Source of the DNA: Liolophura sinensis
Taxonomy: Eukaryota; Mollusca; Polyplacophora; Chitonida; Chitonidae
NCBI RefSeq assembly: GCF_032854445.1
Contig: NW_027018066.1
Location: 32,413 to 96,412, forward strand
Length of the DNA: 64,000 bases
Direction: 5' to 3'
The position numbers were made by a program, and so were the translations under genes. The notes beneath the pieces were generated by a model. The model saw nothing but the letters and a program-made list of their open reading frames with translations. It had not been told where the DNA came from and searched no databases. Every line of letters begins with the position of its first letter. Position 1 is the stretch's first letter. Of the stretch, positions 33,059 through 46,248 are shown piece after piece.

Positions 33059-34692
33059 AAGACAATTGCTGGGTGAGTTAAATGGGCTTAGCCCAAAGAT
33101 TTGACGTCTTCTGGGCTACCGAAGGGCACATATAGTAATGACCAGTCGCGATGGTACATAGTACAGTGTAGCCGATTTCAAATTAACAAAAAGACCAGGC
33201 AAAAATGCAAAAGTGGAAAAACTGTTCCAGTGCTGCTGGTAAGAGGCTTATCCGGCGTATTTTGTGACGAGAAATCGAATGGTGCAAACCGCGTTGCTCT
33301 CCGACCAATACTTTTGGCTGTAGCGACAATTGAATGATCATTGATGTCATAGTCACGTGCCCAACAACGGCTCTTACTCCATGGAAACCAGGGAAATTTG
33401 CAATTTTTTAAACAGCTGCCGATGCCTGGCCCAATTCCGCATCTTTTGGCACCTTATTTATGTGTGTCAGTGTTTAAGTGTACTTTTTACAGCAGACTGT
33501 ATCTAGTACCTTGTGTTTTTTATGTACAAATGGTGTGGTTTTTCTACACGTAGATAAAGACATTGAGGTTGTCTTGGACTTAGAAGTAAGACAATTGCTG
33601 GATGAGTTAAATGGGCTTAGCCCAAAGATTTGACGTCTTCTGGGCTACCGAAGGGCACATAACTTATAGTCAAAAGTTGAATATAGTAATGACCAGTCGC
33701 GATGGTACATAGTACAGTGTAGCTGATTTCAATTACCAAAAAGACCAGGCAAAAATGCAAAAGTGGAAAAACTGTTCCAGTGCTGCTGGTAAGAGGCTAA
33801 TCCGACGTATTTTGTGACGAGAAATCGAATTGTGCAAACCGCGTTGCTCTCCGACCAATACTTTTGGCTGTAGCAACAATTGAATCATCATTGGTGTCAT
33901 AATCACGTGCCCAGCAACGGCTCTTACTCCATGGAAACCAGGGAAATATGCAATTTTTTAAACAGCTGCCGATGCCTTGCCCAATTCCGCATCTTTTAGA
34001 ACCTTATTGATGTGGGTCAGTGATCAGTTGTACTTTTTACAGCAGACTGTATCTAGTACCTTGTGTTTTTTATGTACAAATGGTGTGGTTTTTCTACACG
34101 TAGATAAAGACATTGAGGTTGTCTTGGACTTAGAAGTAAGACAATTGCAGGGTGAGTTAAATGGGCTTAGCCCAAAGATTTGACGTCTTCTGGGCTACCG
34201 AAGGGCACATAGCATATAGTCAAAAGTTGAATATAGTAATGACCAGTCGCGATGGTACATAGTACAGTGTAGCCGATTTCAAATTAACAAAAAGACCAGG
34301 CAAAAATGCAAAATTGGAAAAACCGTTCCAGTGCTGCTGGTAAGAGGCTAATCCGACGTATTTCGTAACGAGAAATCGAATTCTGCAAACCGCGTTGCTC
34401 TCCGACCAATACTTTTGGCTGTAGCGACAATTGAATGATCATTGGTGTCATAGTCACGTGCCCAGCAACGGCTCTTACTCCATGGAAACCAGGGAAATTT
34501 GCAATTTTTTAAACAGCTGCCGATGCCTGGCCCAATTCCGCATCTTTTGGCACCTTATTTATGTGTGTCAGTGTTTAAGTGTACTTTTTTTTTACAGCAG
34601 ACTGTATCAAGTACATTGTGTTTTTTATGTACAAATGGTGTCGTTTTTCTACACGTAGATAAAGACATTGAGATTGTTATGGACTTGGAAGT
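33059..34692. repeat. Trimer HOR-C copy 1, with a 22-bp deletion
   Basis: Monomers start at 33059 (529 bp), 33588 (550 bp) and 34138 (555 bp). Order: CTTATCCGGCG monomer; GGATGAG/AGCTGATTTCAATTACC/GAATTGTGC monomer; then CATAGCATATAG/AAAATTGGAAAAACC/TTTCGTAACG monomer. The same order follows at 34693. The first two types are those of HOR-A positions two and three. The short first monomer lacks 22 bp around 33128-33133. The third has a T9 tract (34585-34593). Confidence 0.85.
33128..33133. other. Junction of a 22-bp deletion
   Basis: The usual GGGCACATAACATATAG ... GAATATAGTAATGACC is reduced to GGGCACATATAGTAATGACC, removing 22 bp and giving a 529-bp monomer, the shortest complete copy. ATA is present at both ends of the lost segment, so slippage or microhomology joining is plausible. 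The sister monomer at 34693 is intact. Confidence 0.88.
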
Positions 34693-36344
34693 AAGACATT
34701 TGCTGGGTGAGTTAAATGGGCTTAGCCCAAAGATTTGACGTCTTCTGGGCTACCGAAGGGTACATAACATATAGTCAAAAGTTGAATATAGTAATGACCA
34801 GTCGCGATGGTACATAGTACAGTGTAGCCGATTTCAAATTAACAAAAAGACCAGGCAAAAATGCAAAAGTGGAAAAACTGTTCCAGTGCTGCTGGTAAGA
34901 GACTTATCCGGCGTATTTTGTGACGAGAAATCGAATGGTGCAAACCGCGTTGCTCTCCGACCAATACTTTTGGCTGTAGCGACAATTGAATGATCATTGA
35001 TGTCATAGTCACGTGCCCAACAACGGCTCTTACTCCATGGAAACCAGGGAAATTTGCAATTTTTTAAACAGCTGCCGATGCCTGGCCCAATTCCGCATCT
35101 TTTGGCACCTTATTTATGTGTGTCAGTGTTTAAGTGTACTTTTTACAGCAGACTGTATCTAGTACCTTGTGTTTTTTATGTACAAATGGTGTGGTTTTTC
35201 TACACGTAGATAAAGACATTGAGGTTGTCTTGGACTTAGAAGTAAGACAATTGCTGGATGAGTTAAATGGGCTTAGCCCAAAGATTTGACGTCTTCTGGG
35301 CTACCGAAGGGCACATAACTTATAGTCAAAAGTTGAATATAATAATGACCAGTCGCGATGGTACATAGTACAGTGTAGCTGATTTCAATTACCAAAAAGA
35401 CCAGGCAAAAATGCAAAAGTGGAAAAACTGTTCCAGTGCTGCTGGTAAGAGCCTAATCCGACGTATTTTGTGACGAGAAATCGAATTGTGCATACCGCGT
35501 TGCTCTCCGACCAATACTTTTGGCTGTAGCGACAATCGAATGATCATTGGTGTCATAATCACGTGCCCAACAACGGCTCTTACTCCATGGAAACCAGGGA
35601 AATATGCAATTTTTTAAACAGCTGCCGATGCCTTGCCCAATTCCGCATCTTTTAGAACCTTATTGATGTGGGTCAGTGATCAGTTGTACTTTTTACAGCA
35701 GACTGTATCTAGTACCTTGTGTTTTTTATGTACAAATGGTGTGGTTTTTCTACACGTAGATAAAGACATTGAGATTGTCTTGGACTTAGAAGTAAGACAA
35801 TTGCTGGGTGAGTTAAATGGGCTTAGCCCAAAGATTTGACGTCTTCTGGGCTACCGAAGGGCACATAGCATATAGTCAAAAGTTGAATATAGTAATGACC
35901 AGTCGCGATGGTACATAGTACAGTGTAGCCGATTTCAAATTAACAAAAAGACCAGGCAAAAATGCAAAATTGGAAAAACCGTTCCAGTGCTGCTGGTAAG
36001 AGGCTAATCCGACGTATTTCGTAACGAGAAATCGAATGGTGCAAACCGCGTTGCTCTCCCACCAATACTATTGGCTGTAGCGACAATCGAATGATCATTG
36101 GTGTCATAGTCACGTGCCCAGCAACGGCTCTTACTCCATGGAAACCAGGGAAATTTGCAATTTTTTAAACAGCTGCCGATGCCTGGCCCAATTCCGCATC
36201 TTTTGGCACCTTATTTATGTGTGTCAGTGTTTAAGTGTACTTTTTACAGCAGACTGTATCAAGTACCTTGTGTTTTTTATGTACAAATGGTGTGGTTTTT
36301 CTACACGTAGATAAAGACATTGAGATTGTTATGGACTTAGAAGT
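34693..36344. repeat. Trimer HOR-C copy 2
   Basis: Monomers start at 34693, 35244 and 35794, repeating the three types of copy 1. Offsets are 1634 bp for the first monomer pair, because copy 1 carries the 22-bp deletion, and 1656 bp for the next two. The last monomer matches copy 1 in TAGCATATAG, AAAATTGG and TTTCGTAACG but lacks the T expansion. Confidence 0.83.
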
Positions 36345-39300
36345 AAGACAATTGCTGGGTGAGTTCAATGGGTTTAGCCCAAAGATTTGACGTCTTCAGG
36401 GCTACCGAAGGGCACATAACTTATAGTCAAAAGTTGAATATAGTAATGACCAGTCGCGATGGTACATATTACAGTGTAGCCGATTTCAAATTAACAAAAA
36501 GACCAGGCAAAAATGCAAAAGTGGAAAAACCGTTCCAGTGCCGCTGGTAAGAGGCTAATCCGACGTATTTTGTGACGAGAAATCGAATGGTGCAAACCGC
36601 GTTGCTCTCCGACCAATACTTTTGGCTGTAGCGACAATCGAATGATCATTGGTGTCATAATCACGTGCCCAGCAACGGCTCTTACTCCATGGAAACCAGG
36701 GAAATATGCAATTTTTTAAACAGCTGCCGATGCCTAGCCCAATTCCGCTTCTTTTAGAACCTTATTGATGTGGGTCAGTGTTTCAGTGTACTTTTTACAG
36801 CAGACTGTATCTAGTACCTTTTTTCTTTTATGTACAAATGGTGTGGTTTTTCTACACGTAGATAAAGACATTGAGGTTGTCTTGAACTTAGAAGTAAGAC
36901 AATTGCTGGGTGAGTCAAATGGGCTTAGCCCAAAGATTTGACGTCTTCTGGGCTACCGAAGGGCACATAACTTATAGTCAAAAGTTGAATATAGTAATGA
37001 CCAGTGGCGATGGTACATAGTACAGTGTAGCCGATTTCAATTACCAAAAAGACCAGGCAAAAATGCAAAAGTGGAAAAACTGTTCCAGTGCTGCTGGTAA
37101 GAAGCTAATCCGACGTATTTTGTGACGAGAAATCGAATGGTGCAAACCGCGTTGCTCTCCGACCAATACTTTTGGCTGTAGCGACAATCGAATAACCAAT
37201 GGTGTCATAATCACGTGCCCAGCAACGCCTCTTACTCCATGGAAACCAGGGAAATATGCAATTTTTTAAACAGCTGCCGATGCCTTGCCCAATTCCGCAT
37301 CTTTTAGAACCTTATTGATGTGGGTCAGTGATCAGTTGTACTTTTTACAGCAGACTGTATCTAGTACCTTGTGTTTTTTATGTACAAATGGTGTGGTTTT
37401 TCTACATGTAGATAAAGACATTGAGGTTGTCTTGGACTTAGAAGTAAGACAATTGCTGAGTGAGTTAAATTTGCTTAGCCCAAAGATTTGACGTCTTCTG
37501 GGCTACCGAAGGGCACATAGCATATAGTCAAAAGTTGAATATAGTAATGACCAGTCGCGATGGTACATAGTACAGTGTAGCCGAATATAACTAACAAAAA
37601 GACCAGGCAAAAATGCAAAATTGGAAAAACCGTTCCAGTGCTGCTGGTAAGAGGCTAATCCGACGTATTTTATGACGAGAAATCGAATGGTGCAAACCGC
37701 ATTGCTCTCCGACCATTACTTTTGGCTGTAACGACAATTGAATGATCATTGATGTCATAGTCACGTGCCCAACAACGGCTCTTACTCCATGGAAACCAGG
37801 GAAATTTGCAATTTTTTAAACAGCTGCCGATGCCTGGCCCAATTCCGCATCTTTTAGAACCTTATAGATGTGGGTCAGTGATCAGTTGAACTTTTTACAG
37901 CAGACTGTATCTAGTACATTGTGTTGTTTTTGTACAAATGGTGTGGTTTTTCTACACATAGATAAAGACATTGAGATTGTCTTGGACTTAGAAGTAAGAC
38001 AATTGCTGAGTGAGTTAAATTGGCTTAGCCCAAAGATTTGACGTCTTCTGGGCTACCGAAAGGCACATAACTTATAGTCAAAAGTTGAATATAGTAATGA
38101 CCAGTCGCGATGGTACATAGTACAGTGTAGCCGATTTCAATTAACAAAAAGGCCAGGCAACAATGCAAAAGTGGAAAAACTGTTCCAGTGCTGCTGATAA
38201 GAGGCTAATCCGACGTATTTTGTGACGAGAAATCGAATTGTGCAAACCGCGTTTGTCTCCGACCATTACTTTTGGCTGTAGCGACAATTGAATGATCATT
38301 GATGTTATAGTCACGTACCCAACAACGGCTCTTACTCCATGGAAACCAGGAAAATTTGCAATTTTTTAAACAGCTGCCGATGCCTGGCCCAATTCCGCAT
38401 CTTTTGGCACCTTGTCTATGTGGGTCAGTGTTCAAGTGTACTTTTTACAGCAGACTGTATCAAGTACCTTGTATTTTTTATGGACAAATGGTGTGGTTTT
38501 TCTACACGTAGATAAAGACATTGAGATTGTCTTGGACTTAGAAGTAAGACAATTGCTGGGTGATTTAAATGGGCTTAGCCCAAAGATTTGACGTCTTCTG
38601 GGCTACCGAAGGGCACATAACTTATAGTCAAAAGTTGAATATAGTAATGACCAGTCGCGATGGTACATAGTACAGTGTAGCCGATTTCAAATTAACAAAA
38701 AGACCAGACAAAAATGCAAAAGTTGAAAAACTGTTCCAGTGCTGCTGGTAAGAGGCTAATCCGACGTATTTTGTGACGAGAAATCGAATGGTGCAAACCG
38801 CGTTGCTCTCCGACCAATACTTTTGGCTGTAGCCACAATTGAATGATCATTGTTGTCATAGTCACGTGCCCAGTAACGGCACTTACTCCATGGAAACCAG
38901 GGAAATATGCAATTTTTTAAACAGCTGCCGATGCCTGGCCCAATTCCGCATCTTTTGGCACCTTATTTATGTGTGTCAGTGTTTAAGTGTACTTTTTACA
39001 GCAGACTGTATCTAGTACCTTGTGTTTTTTATGTACAAATGGTGTGGTTTTTCTACACGTAGATAAAGACATTGAGATTGTCTTGGACTTAGAAGTAAGA
39101 CAATTGCTGGGTGAGTTAAATAGGCTTAGCCCAAAGATTTGACGTCTTCTGAGCTACCGAAGGGCACATAAGTTATAGTCAAAAGTTGAATATAGTAATG
39201 ACCAGTCGCGATGGTACATAGTACAGTGTAGGTGATTTCAATTACCAAAAAGACCAGGCAAAAATGCAAAAGTGGAAAAACTGTTCCAGTGCTGCTGGTA

Positions 39301-40197
39301 AGAGGCTAATCCGACGTATTTTGTGAAGAGAAATCGAATTGTGCAAACCGCGTTGCTCTCCGACCAATACTTTTGGCTGTAGCGACAATCGAATGATCAT
39401 TGGTGTCATAATCACGTGCCCAGCAACGGCTCTTACTCCATGGAAACCAGGGAAATATGCAATTTTTTAAACAGCTGCCGATGCCTTGCCCAATTCCGCA
39501 TCTTTTAGAACCTTATTGATGTGGGTCAGTGATCAGTTGTACTTTTTACAGCAGACTGTATCTAGTACATTGTGTTTTTTATGTACAAATGGTGTGGTTT
39601 TTCTACACGTAGATAAAGACATTGAGATTGTCTTGGACTTAGAAGTAAGAGAATTGCTGGGTGAGTTAAATGGGCTTAGCCCAAAGATTTGACGTCTTCT
39701 GGGCTACCGAAGGGCACATAGCATATAGTCAAAAGTTGAATATAGTAATGACCAGTCGCGATGGTACATAGTACAGTGTAGCCGATTTCAAATTAACAAA
39801 AAGACCAGGCAAAAATGCAAAAGTGGAAATACCGTTCCAGTGCTGCTGGTAAGAGGCTAATCCGACGTATTTTGTGACGAGAAATCGAATGGTGCAAACC
39901 GAGTTCCTCTCCGACCATTACTTTTGGCTGTAGCGACAATTGAATGATCATTGATGTCATAGTCACGTGCCCAACAACGGCTCTTACTCCATGGAAACTT
40001 GGGAAATTTGCAACTTTTTAAACAGCTGCCGATGCCTTGCCCAATTCCGCATCTTTTGGCACCTTATTTATGAGGGTCATGGTTTAAGAGTACTTTTTAC
40101 AGCAGACTGTATCAAGTACCTTGTGTTTTTAATGTACAAATGGTGTGGTTTTTCTACACGTAGATAAAGACATTGAGATTGTCTTGGACTTAGAAGT
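36345..40197. repeat. Diverged monomers at the left/right domain transition
   Basis: Monomers start at 36345, 36896, 37446, 37996, 38546, 39097 and 39647. The first still has left-domain marks (GGTGTCATAATC) with a T6CT4 variant near 36818. The second has AATAACCAATGG, a relative of 28651-29200. From about 37.75 kb nearly all monomers have GATGTCAT and CCCAACAAC or GCCACAATTG, and T-tract expansions disappear. Private substitutions are visibly more frequent than in HOR-A or HOR-B (for example GAATATAAC near 37583 and TTGTGTTGTTTTTG near 37920). No unique DNA or gene is present. Confidence 0.85.
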
Positions 40198-43100
40198 AAG
40201 ACAATTGCTGGGTGAGTTAAATGGGCTTAGTCCAAAGATTTGACGTCTTCTGGGCTACCGAAGAGCACATAACTTATAGTCAAAAGTTGAATATAGTAAT
40301 GACCAGTCGCGATGGTACATAGTACAGTGTAGCCGATTTCAATTAACAAAAAGACCAGGCAACAATGCAAAAGTGGAAAAACTGTTCCAGTGATGCTGGT
40401 AAGAGGCTAATCCGACGTATTTTGTGACGAGAAATCGAATGTTGCAAACCGCGTTGCTCTCCGACCAATACTTTTGGCTGTAGCCACAATTGAATGATCA
40501 TTGATGTCATAGTCACGTGCCCAGCAACGGCTCTTACTCCATGGAAACCAGGGAAATATGCAATTTTTTAAACAGCTGCCGATACCTGGCCCAATTCCGC
40601 ATCTCTTAGAACCTTATAGATGTGGGTCAGTGATCAGTTGTACTTTTTACAGCAGACTGTATCAAGTACCTTGTGTTTTTTATGTACAAATGGTGTGGTT
40701 TTTCTACACGTAGATAAAGACATTGAGGTTGTCTTGGACTTAGAATTAAGACAATTGCTGAGTGAGTTAAATGGGCTTAGCCCAAAGATTTGACGTCTTC
40801 TGGGCTACCGAAGGGCACATAACTTATAGTCAAAAGTTGAATATAGTAATGACCAGTCGCGATGGTACATAGTACAGTGTATCCGATTTCAAATTAACAA
40901 AAAGACCAGGCAAAAATGCAAAAGTGGAAAAACTGTTCCAGTGCTGCTGATATCAGGCTAATCCGACGTATTATGTGACGAGAAATCGAATGGTGCAAAC
41001 CGCGTTGGTCTCCGACCATTACTTTTGGCTGTAGCGACAATTGAATGATCATTGATGTTATAGTCACGTACCCAACAACGGCTCTTACTCCATGGAAACC
41101 AGGGAAATATGCAATTTTTTAAACAGCTGCCGATGCCTGGCCCAATTCCGCATCTTTTGGCACCTTATTTATGTGGGTCAGTGTTTAAGTGTACTTTTTA
41201 CAGCAGACTGTATCTAGTACCTTTTTTCTTTTATGTACAAATGGTGTGGTTTTTCTACACGTAGATAAAGACATTGAGATTGTCTTGGACTTAGAAGTAA
41301 GACAATTGCTGGATGAGTTAAATGGGCTTAGCCCAAAGACTTGACGTCTTCTGGGCTACCGAAGGGCACATAGCTTATAGTCAAAAGTTGAATATAGTAA
41401 TGACCAGTCGCGATGGTACATAGTACAGTTTGGCCGATTTCAATTAACAAAAAGACCAGGCAAAAATTCAAAAGTGGAAAAACTGTTCCAGTGCTGCTGG
41501 TAAGAGGCTAATCCGACGTATTTTGTGACGAGAAATCGAATGTTGCAAACCGCGTTGCTCTCCGACCATTACTTTTGGCTGTAGCGACAATTGAATGATC
41601 ATTGATGTCATAGTCACGTGCCCAACAACGGCTCTTACTCCATGGAAACCAGGGAAATTTGCAATTATTTAAACAGCTGCCGATGCCTGGCCCAATTCCG
41701 CATCTTTTGGCACCTTATTTATGTGGGTCAGTGTTTAAGTGTACTTTTTACAGCAGACTGTATCAAGTACCTTGTGATTTTTATGTACAAATGGTGTGGT
41801 TTTTCTACACGTAGATAAAGACATTGAGATTGTCTTGGACTTAGAAGTAAGACAATTGCTGGGTGAGTTAAATGGGCTTAGCCCAAAGATTTGACGTCTT
41901 CTGTGCTACCGAAGAGCACATAACTTATAGTCAAAAGTTGAATATAGTAATGACCAGTCGCGATGGTACATAGTACATTGTAGCCGATTTCAATTAACAA
42001 AAATACCAGACAAAAATGCAAAAGTGGAAAAACTGTTCCAGTGCTGCTGGTAAGAGGCTAATCCGACGTATTTTGTAACGACAAATCGAATGGTGCAAAC
42101 CGAGTTGCTCTCCGACCAATACTTTTGGCTGTAGCGACAATTGAATGATCATTGATGTCTTAGTCACGTGTCCAACAACGGCTCTTACTCCATGGAAACC
42201 AGGGAAATTTGCAATTTTTTAAACAGCTGCCGATGCCTGGCCCAATTCCGCATCTTTTGGCACCTTATTTATGTGGGTCAGTGTTTAAGTGTACTTTTTA
42301 CAGCAGACTGTATCTAGTACCTTGTGTTTTTTATGTACAAATGGTGTGGTTTTTCTACACGTAGATAAAGACATTGAGATTGTCTTGGACTTAGAAGTAA
42401 GACAATTGCTGGGTGAGTTAAATGGGCTGAGCCCAAAGATTTGACGTCTTCTGGGCTACCGAAGGGCACATAAGTTATAGTCAAAAGTTGAATATAGTAA
42501 TGGCCAGTCGCGATGGTACATAGTACAGTGTATCCGATTTCAATTAACAAAAAGACCAGGCAAAAATGCAAAAGTGGAAAAACTGTTCCAGTGCTGCTGA
42601 TAAGAGGCTAATCCGACGTATTTTGTGACGAGAATTCGAATGTTGCAAACCGCGTTGCTCTCCGACCAATACTTTTGGCTGTAGCCACAATTGAATGATC
42701 ATTGATGTCATAATCACGTGCCCAGCAACGGCTCTTACTCCATGGAAACCAGGGAAATATGCAATTTTTTAAACAGCTGCCGATGCCTGGCCCAATTCCG
42801 CATCTCTTAGAACCTTATAGATGTGGGTCAGTGATCAGTTGTACTTTTTACAGCAGACTGTATCAAGTACCTTGTGTTTTTTATGTACAAATGGTGTGGT
42901 TTTTCTACACGTAGATAAAGACATTGAGGTTGTCTTGGACTTAGAAGTAAGACAATTGCTGGGTGAGTTAAATGGGCTTAGCCCAAAGATTTGACGTCTT
43001 CTGGGCTACCGAAGGGCACATAACTTATATTCAAAAGTTGAATATAGTAATGACCAGTCGCAATGGTACATAGTACAGTGTATCCGATTTCAAATTAACA

Positions 43101-43498
43101 AAAAGACCAGGCAAAAATGCAAAAGTGGAAAAACTGTTCCAGTGCTGCTGATAAGAGGCTAATCCGACGTATTTTGTGACGAGAAATCGAATGGTGCAAA
43201 CCGCGTTGGTCTCCGACCATTACTTTTGGCTGTAGCGACAATTGAATGATCATTGATGTCATAGTCACGTACCCAACAACGGCTCTTACTCCATGGAAAC
43301 CAGGGAAATATGCAATTTTTTAACAGCTGCCGATGCCTGGCTCAATTCCGCATCTTTTAGGAACTTATAGATGAGGGTCAGTGATCACTTGTACTTTTTA
43401 CAGCAGACTGTATCTAGTACATTGTGTTTTTTTTGTACAAATGGTGTGGTTTTTCTACACGCAGATAAAGACATTGAGATTGTCTTGGACTTAGAAGT
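40198..43498. repeat. Six monomers holding a repeated pair at tetramer spacing
   Basis: Monomers start at 40198, 40748, 41299, 41849, 42399 and 42949. The pair at 40198/40748 resembles the pair at 42399/42949 at an offset of about 2201 bp. Shared marks are CATCTCTTAGAACC (near 40601 and 42802), GTATCCGATTTCAAATT, CTGATA and GGTCTCCGACC. The monomer at 40748 ends with T6CT4 near 41221. GTTTGGCC near 41428 recurs near 44178. This is the only clear higher order I could see between 37 and 46 kb. Confidence 0.75.
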
Positions 43499-46248
43499 AA
43501 GACAATTGCTGAGTGAGTAAAATTTGCTTAGCCCAAAGATTTGACGTCTTCTGGGCTACCGAAGGGCACATAACTTATAGTGAAAAGTTGAATATAGTAA
43601 TGACCAGTCGCGATGGTACATAGTACAGTGTAGCCGATTTCAATTAACAAAAAGACCAGGCATCAATTCAAAAGTGGAAAAACCGTTCCAGTGCTGCTGG
43701 TAAGAGGCTAATCCGACGTATTTTGTGACGAGAAATCGAATGGTGCAAACCGAGTTGCTCTCCGACCATTAATTTTGGCTGTAGCGACAATTGAATGATC
43801 ATTGATGTCATAGTCACGTGCCCAACAACGGCTCTTACTCCATGGAAACCAGGGAAATTTGCAATTTTTTAAACAGCTGCCGATGCCTGGCCCAATTCCG
43901 CATCTTTTGGCACCTTATTGATGTGGGTCAGTGTTTCAGTGTACTTTTTACAGCAGACTGTATCTAGTACCTTGTGTTTTTTATGTACAAATGGTGTGGT
44001 TTTTCTACACGTAGATAAAGACATTGAGATTGTCTTGGACTTAGAAGTAAGACAATTGCTGGGTGAGTTAAATGGGCTTAGCCCAAAGATTTGACGTCTT
44101 CTGGGCTACCGAAGGGCACATAACTTATAGTCAAAAGTTGAATATAGTAATGACCAGTCGCGATGGTACATAGTACAGTTTGGCCGATTTCAATTAACAA
44201 AAAGACCAGGCAAAAATGCAAAAGTGGAAAAACTGTTCCAGTGCTGCTGGTAAGAGGCTAATCCGACGTATTTTGTGACGAGAAATCGAATGGTGCAAAC
44301 CGCATTGCTCTCCGACCATTACTTTTGGCTGTAGCGACAATTGAATGATCATTGATGTCATAGTCACGTGCCCAACAACATCTCTTACTCCATGGAAACC
44401 AGGGAAATTTGCAATTTTTGAAACAGCTGCCGATGCCTGGCCCAATTCCGCATCTTGTAGGATCTTATTGATGTGGGTCAGTGATCAGTTGTACTTTTTA
44501 CAGCAGACTGTATTTAGTACCTTGTGCTTTTTATGTACAAATGGTGTGGTTTTTCTACACCTAGATAAAGACATTGAGATTGTCTTGGACTTAGAAGTAA
44601 GACAATTGCTGGGTGAGTTAAATGGGCTGAGCCCAAAGATTTGACGTCTTCTGGGCTACCGAAGGGCACATAACTTATAGTCAAAAGTTGAATATAGTAA
44701 TGACCAGTCTCGATGGTACATAGTACAGTGTAGCCGATTTCAATAAATAAAAAGACCAGGCAAAAATTCAAAAGTGGAAAAACCGTTCCAGTGCTGCTGG
44801 TAAGAGGCTAATCCGACGTATTTTGTGACGAGAAATCGAATGGTGCAAACCGCGTTGCTCTCCGACCAATACTTTTGGCTGTAGCGACAATTGAATGATC
44901 ATTGATGTCATAGTCACGTGCCCAACAACAGCTCTTACTCCATGGAAACCAGTGAAATTTGCAATTTTTAAACAGCTGCTGATGCCTGGCACAATTCCAC
45001 ATCTTTTGGCACTTTATTGATGTGGGTCAGTGTTTAAGTGTACTTTTTACAGCAGACTGTATCTAGTACCTTGTGTTTTTTATGTACAAATGGTGTGGTT
45101 TTTCTACACGTAGATAAAGACATTGAGATTGTCTTGGACTTAGAAGTAAGACAATTACTGGGTGAGTTAAATAGGCTTAGCCCAAAGATTTGACGTCTTC
45201 TGGGCTACCGAAGGGCACATAACTTATAGTTAAAAGTTGAATATAGTAATGACTAGTCGCGATGGAACATAGTACAGTGTATCCGATTTCAAATTAACAA
45301 AAAGACCAGGCAAAAATGCAAAAGTGGAAAAACTGTTCCAGTGCTGCTGGTAAGAGGCTTATCCGATGTATTTTGTGACGAGAAATCAAATGGTGCAAAC
45401 CGCGTTGCTCTTCGACCATTACTTTTGGCTGTAGCCACAATTGAATGATCATTGATGTCATAATCACGTGCCCAGCAACGGCTCTTACTCCATGGAAACC
45501 AGGGAAATATGCAATTTTTTAACAGCTGCCGATGCCTGGCCCCATTCCGCATCTTTTAGAACCTTATAGATGTGGGTCAGTGATCAGTTGTACCTTTTAC
45601 AGCAGACTGTATCTAGTACATTGTGTTTTTTTATTTAGGAATGGTGTGGTTTTTCTACACGTAGATAAAGACATTGAGATTGTCTTGGACTTAGAAGTAA
45701 GGCAATTGCTGAGTGAGTTAAATGGGCTTAGCCCAAAGATTTGACGTCTTCTGGGCTATCGAAGAGCACATAACTTATAGTCAAAAGTTGAATATAGTAA
45801 TGACCAGTCGCGATGGTACATAGTACAGTGTAGCCGATTTCAATTAACAAAAAGACCAGGCAAAAATGCAAAAGTGGAAAAACCGTTCCAGTTCTGCTAG
45901 TAAGAGGATAATCCGACGTATTTTGTGACGAGAAATCTAATGGTGCTAATCGCGTTGCTCTCCGACCAATACTTTTGGCTGTAGCGACAATTGAATGATC
46001 ATTGATGTCATAGTCACGTGCCCAACAACGGCTCTTACTCCATGGAAACCAGGGAAATTTGCAATTTTTTAAACAGCTGCCGATGCCTGGCCCAATTCCG
46101 CATCTTTTAGAACCTTATAGATGTGGGTCAGTGTTCAGTTGTACTTTTTACAGCAGACTGTATTAAGTACCTTGTGCTTTTTATGTACAAATGGTGTGGT
46201 TTTTCTACACGTAGATAAAGACATTGAGATTGTCTTGGACTTAGAAGT
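43499..46248. repeat. Five heterogeneous monomers
   Basis: Monomers start at 43499, 44049, 44599, 45148 and 45699. All are clearly the same family but mutually diverged. GAGTGAGTAAAATTTGC near 43512 and CAATAAATAAAAAG near 44741 are private. CCAGTTCTGCTAG near 45889 recurs near 50293 and 61296, linking this last monomer to the mosaic domain. ATTTAGGAATGG near 45633 is a version of the ATGTAGGAATGG marker seen from 47.8 kb onward. Confidence 0.82.

Noticed and set aside
34340-34375. CENP-B box resemblance around TTTCGTAACG
   Set aside because: Only a few bases of the 17-bp box match, and the motif is private to the HOR-C monomers.
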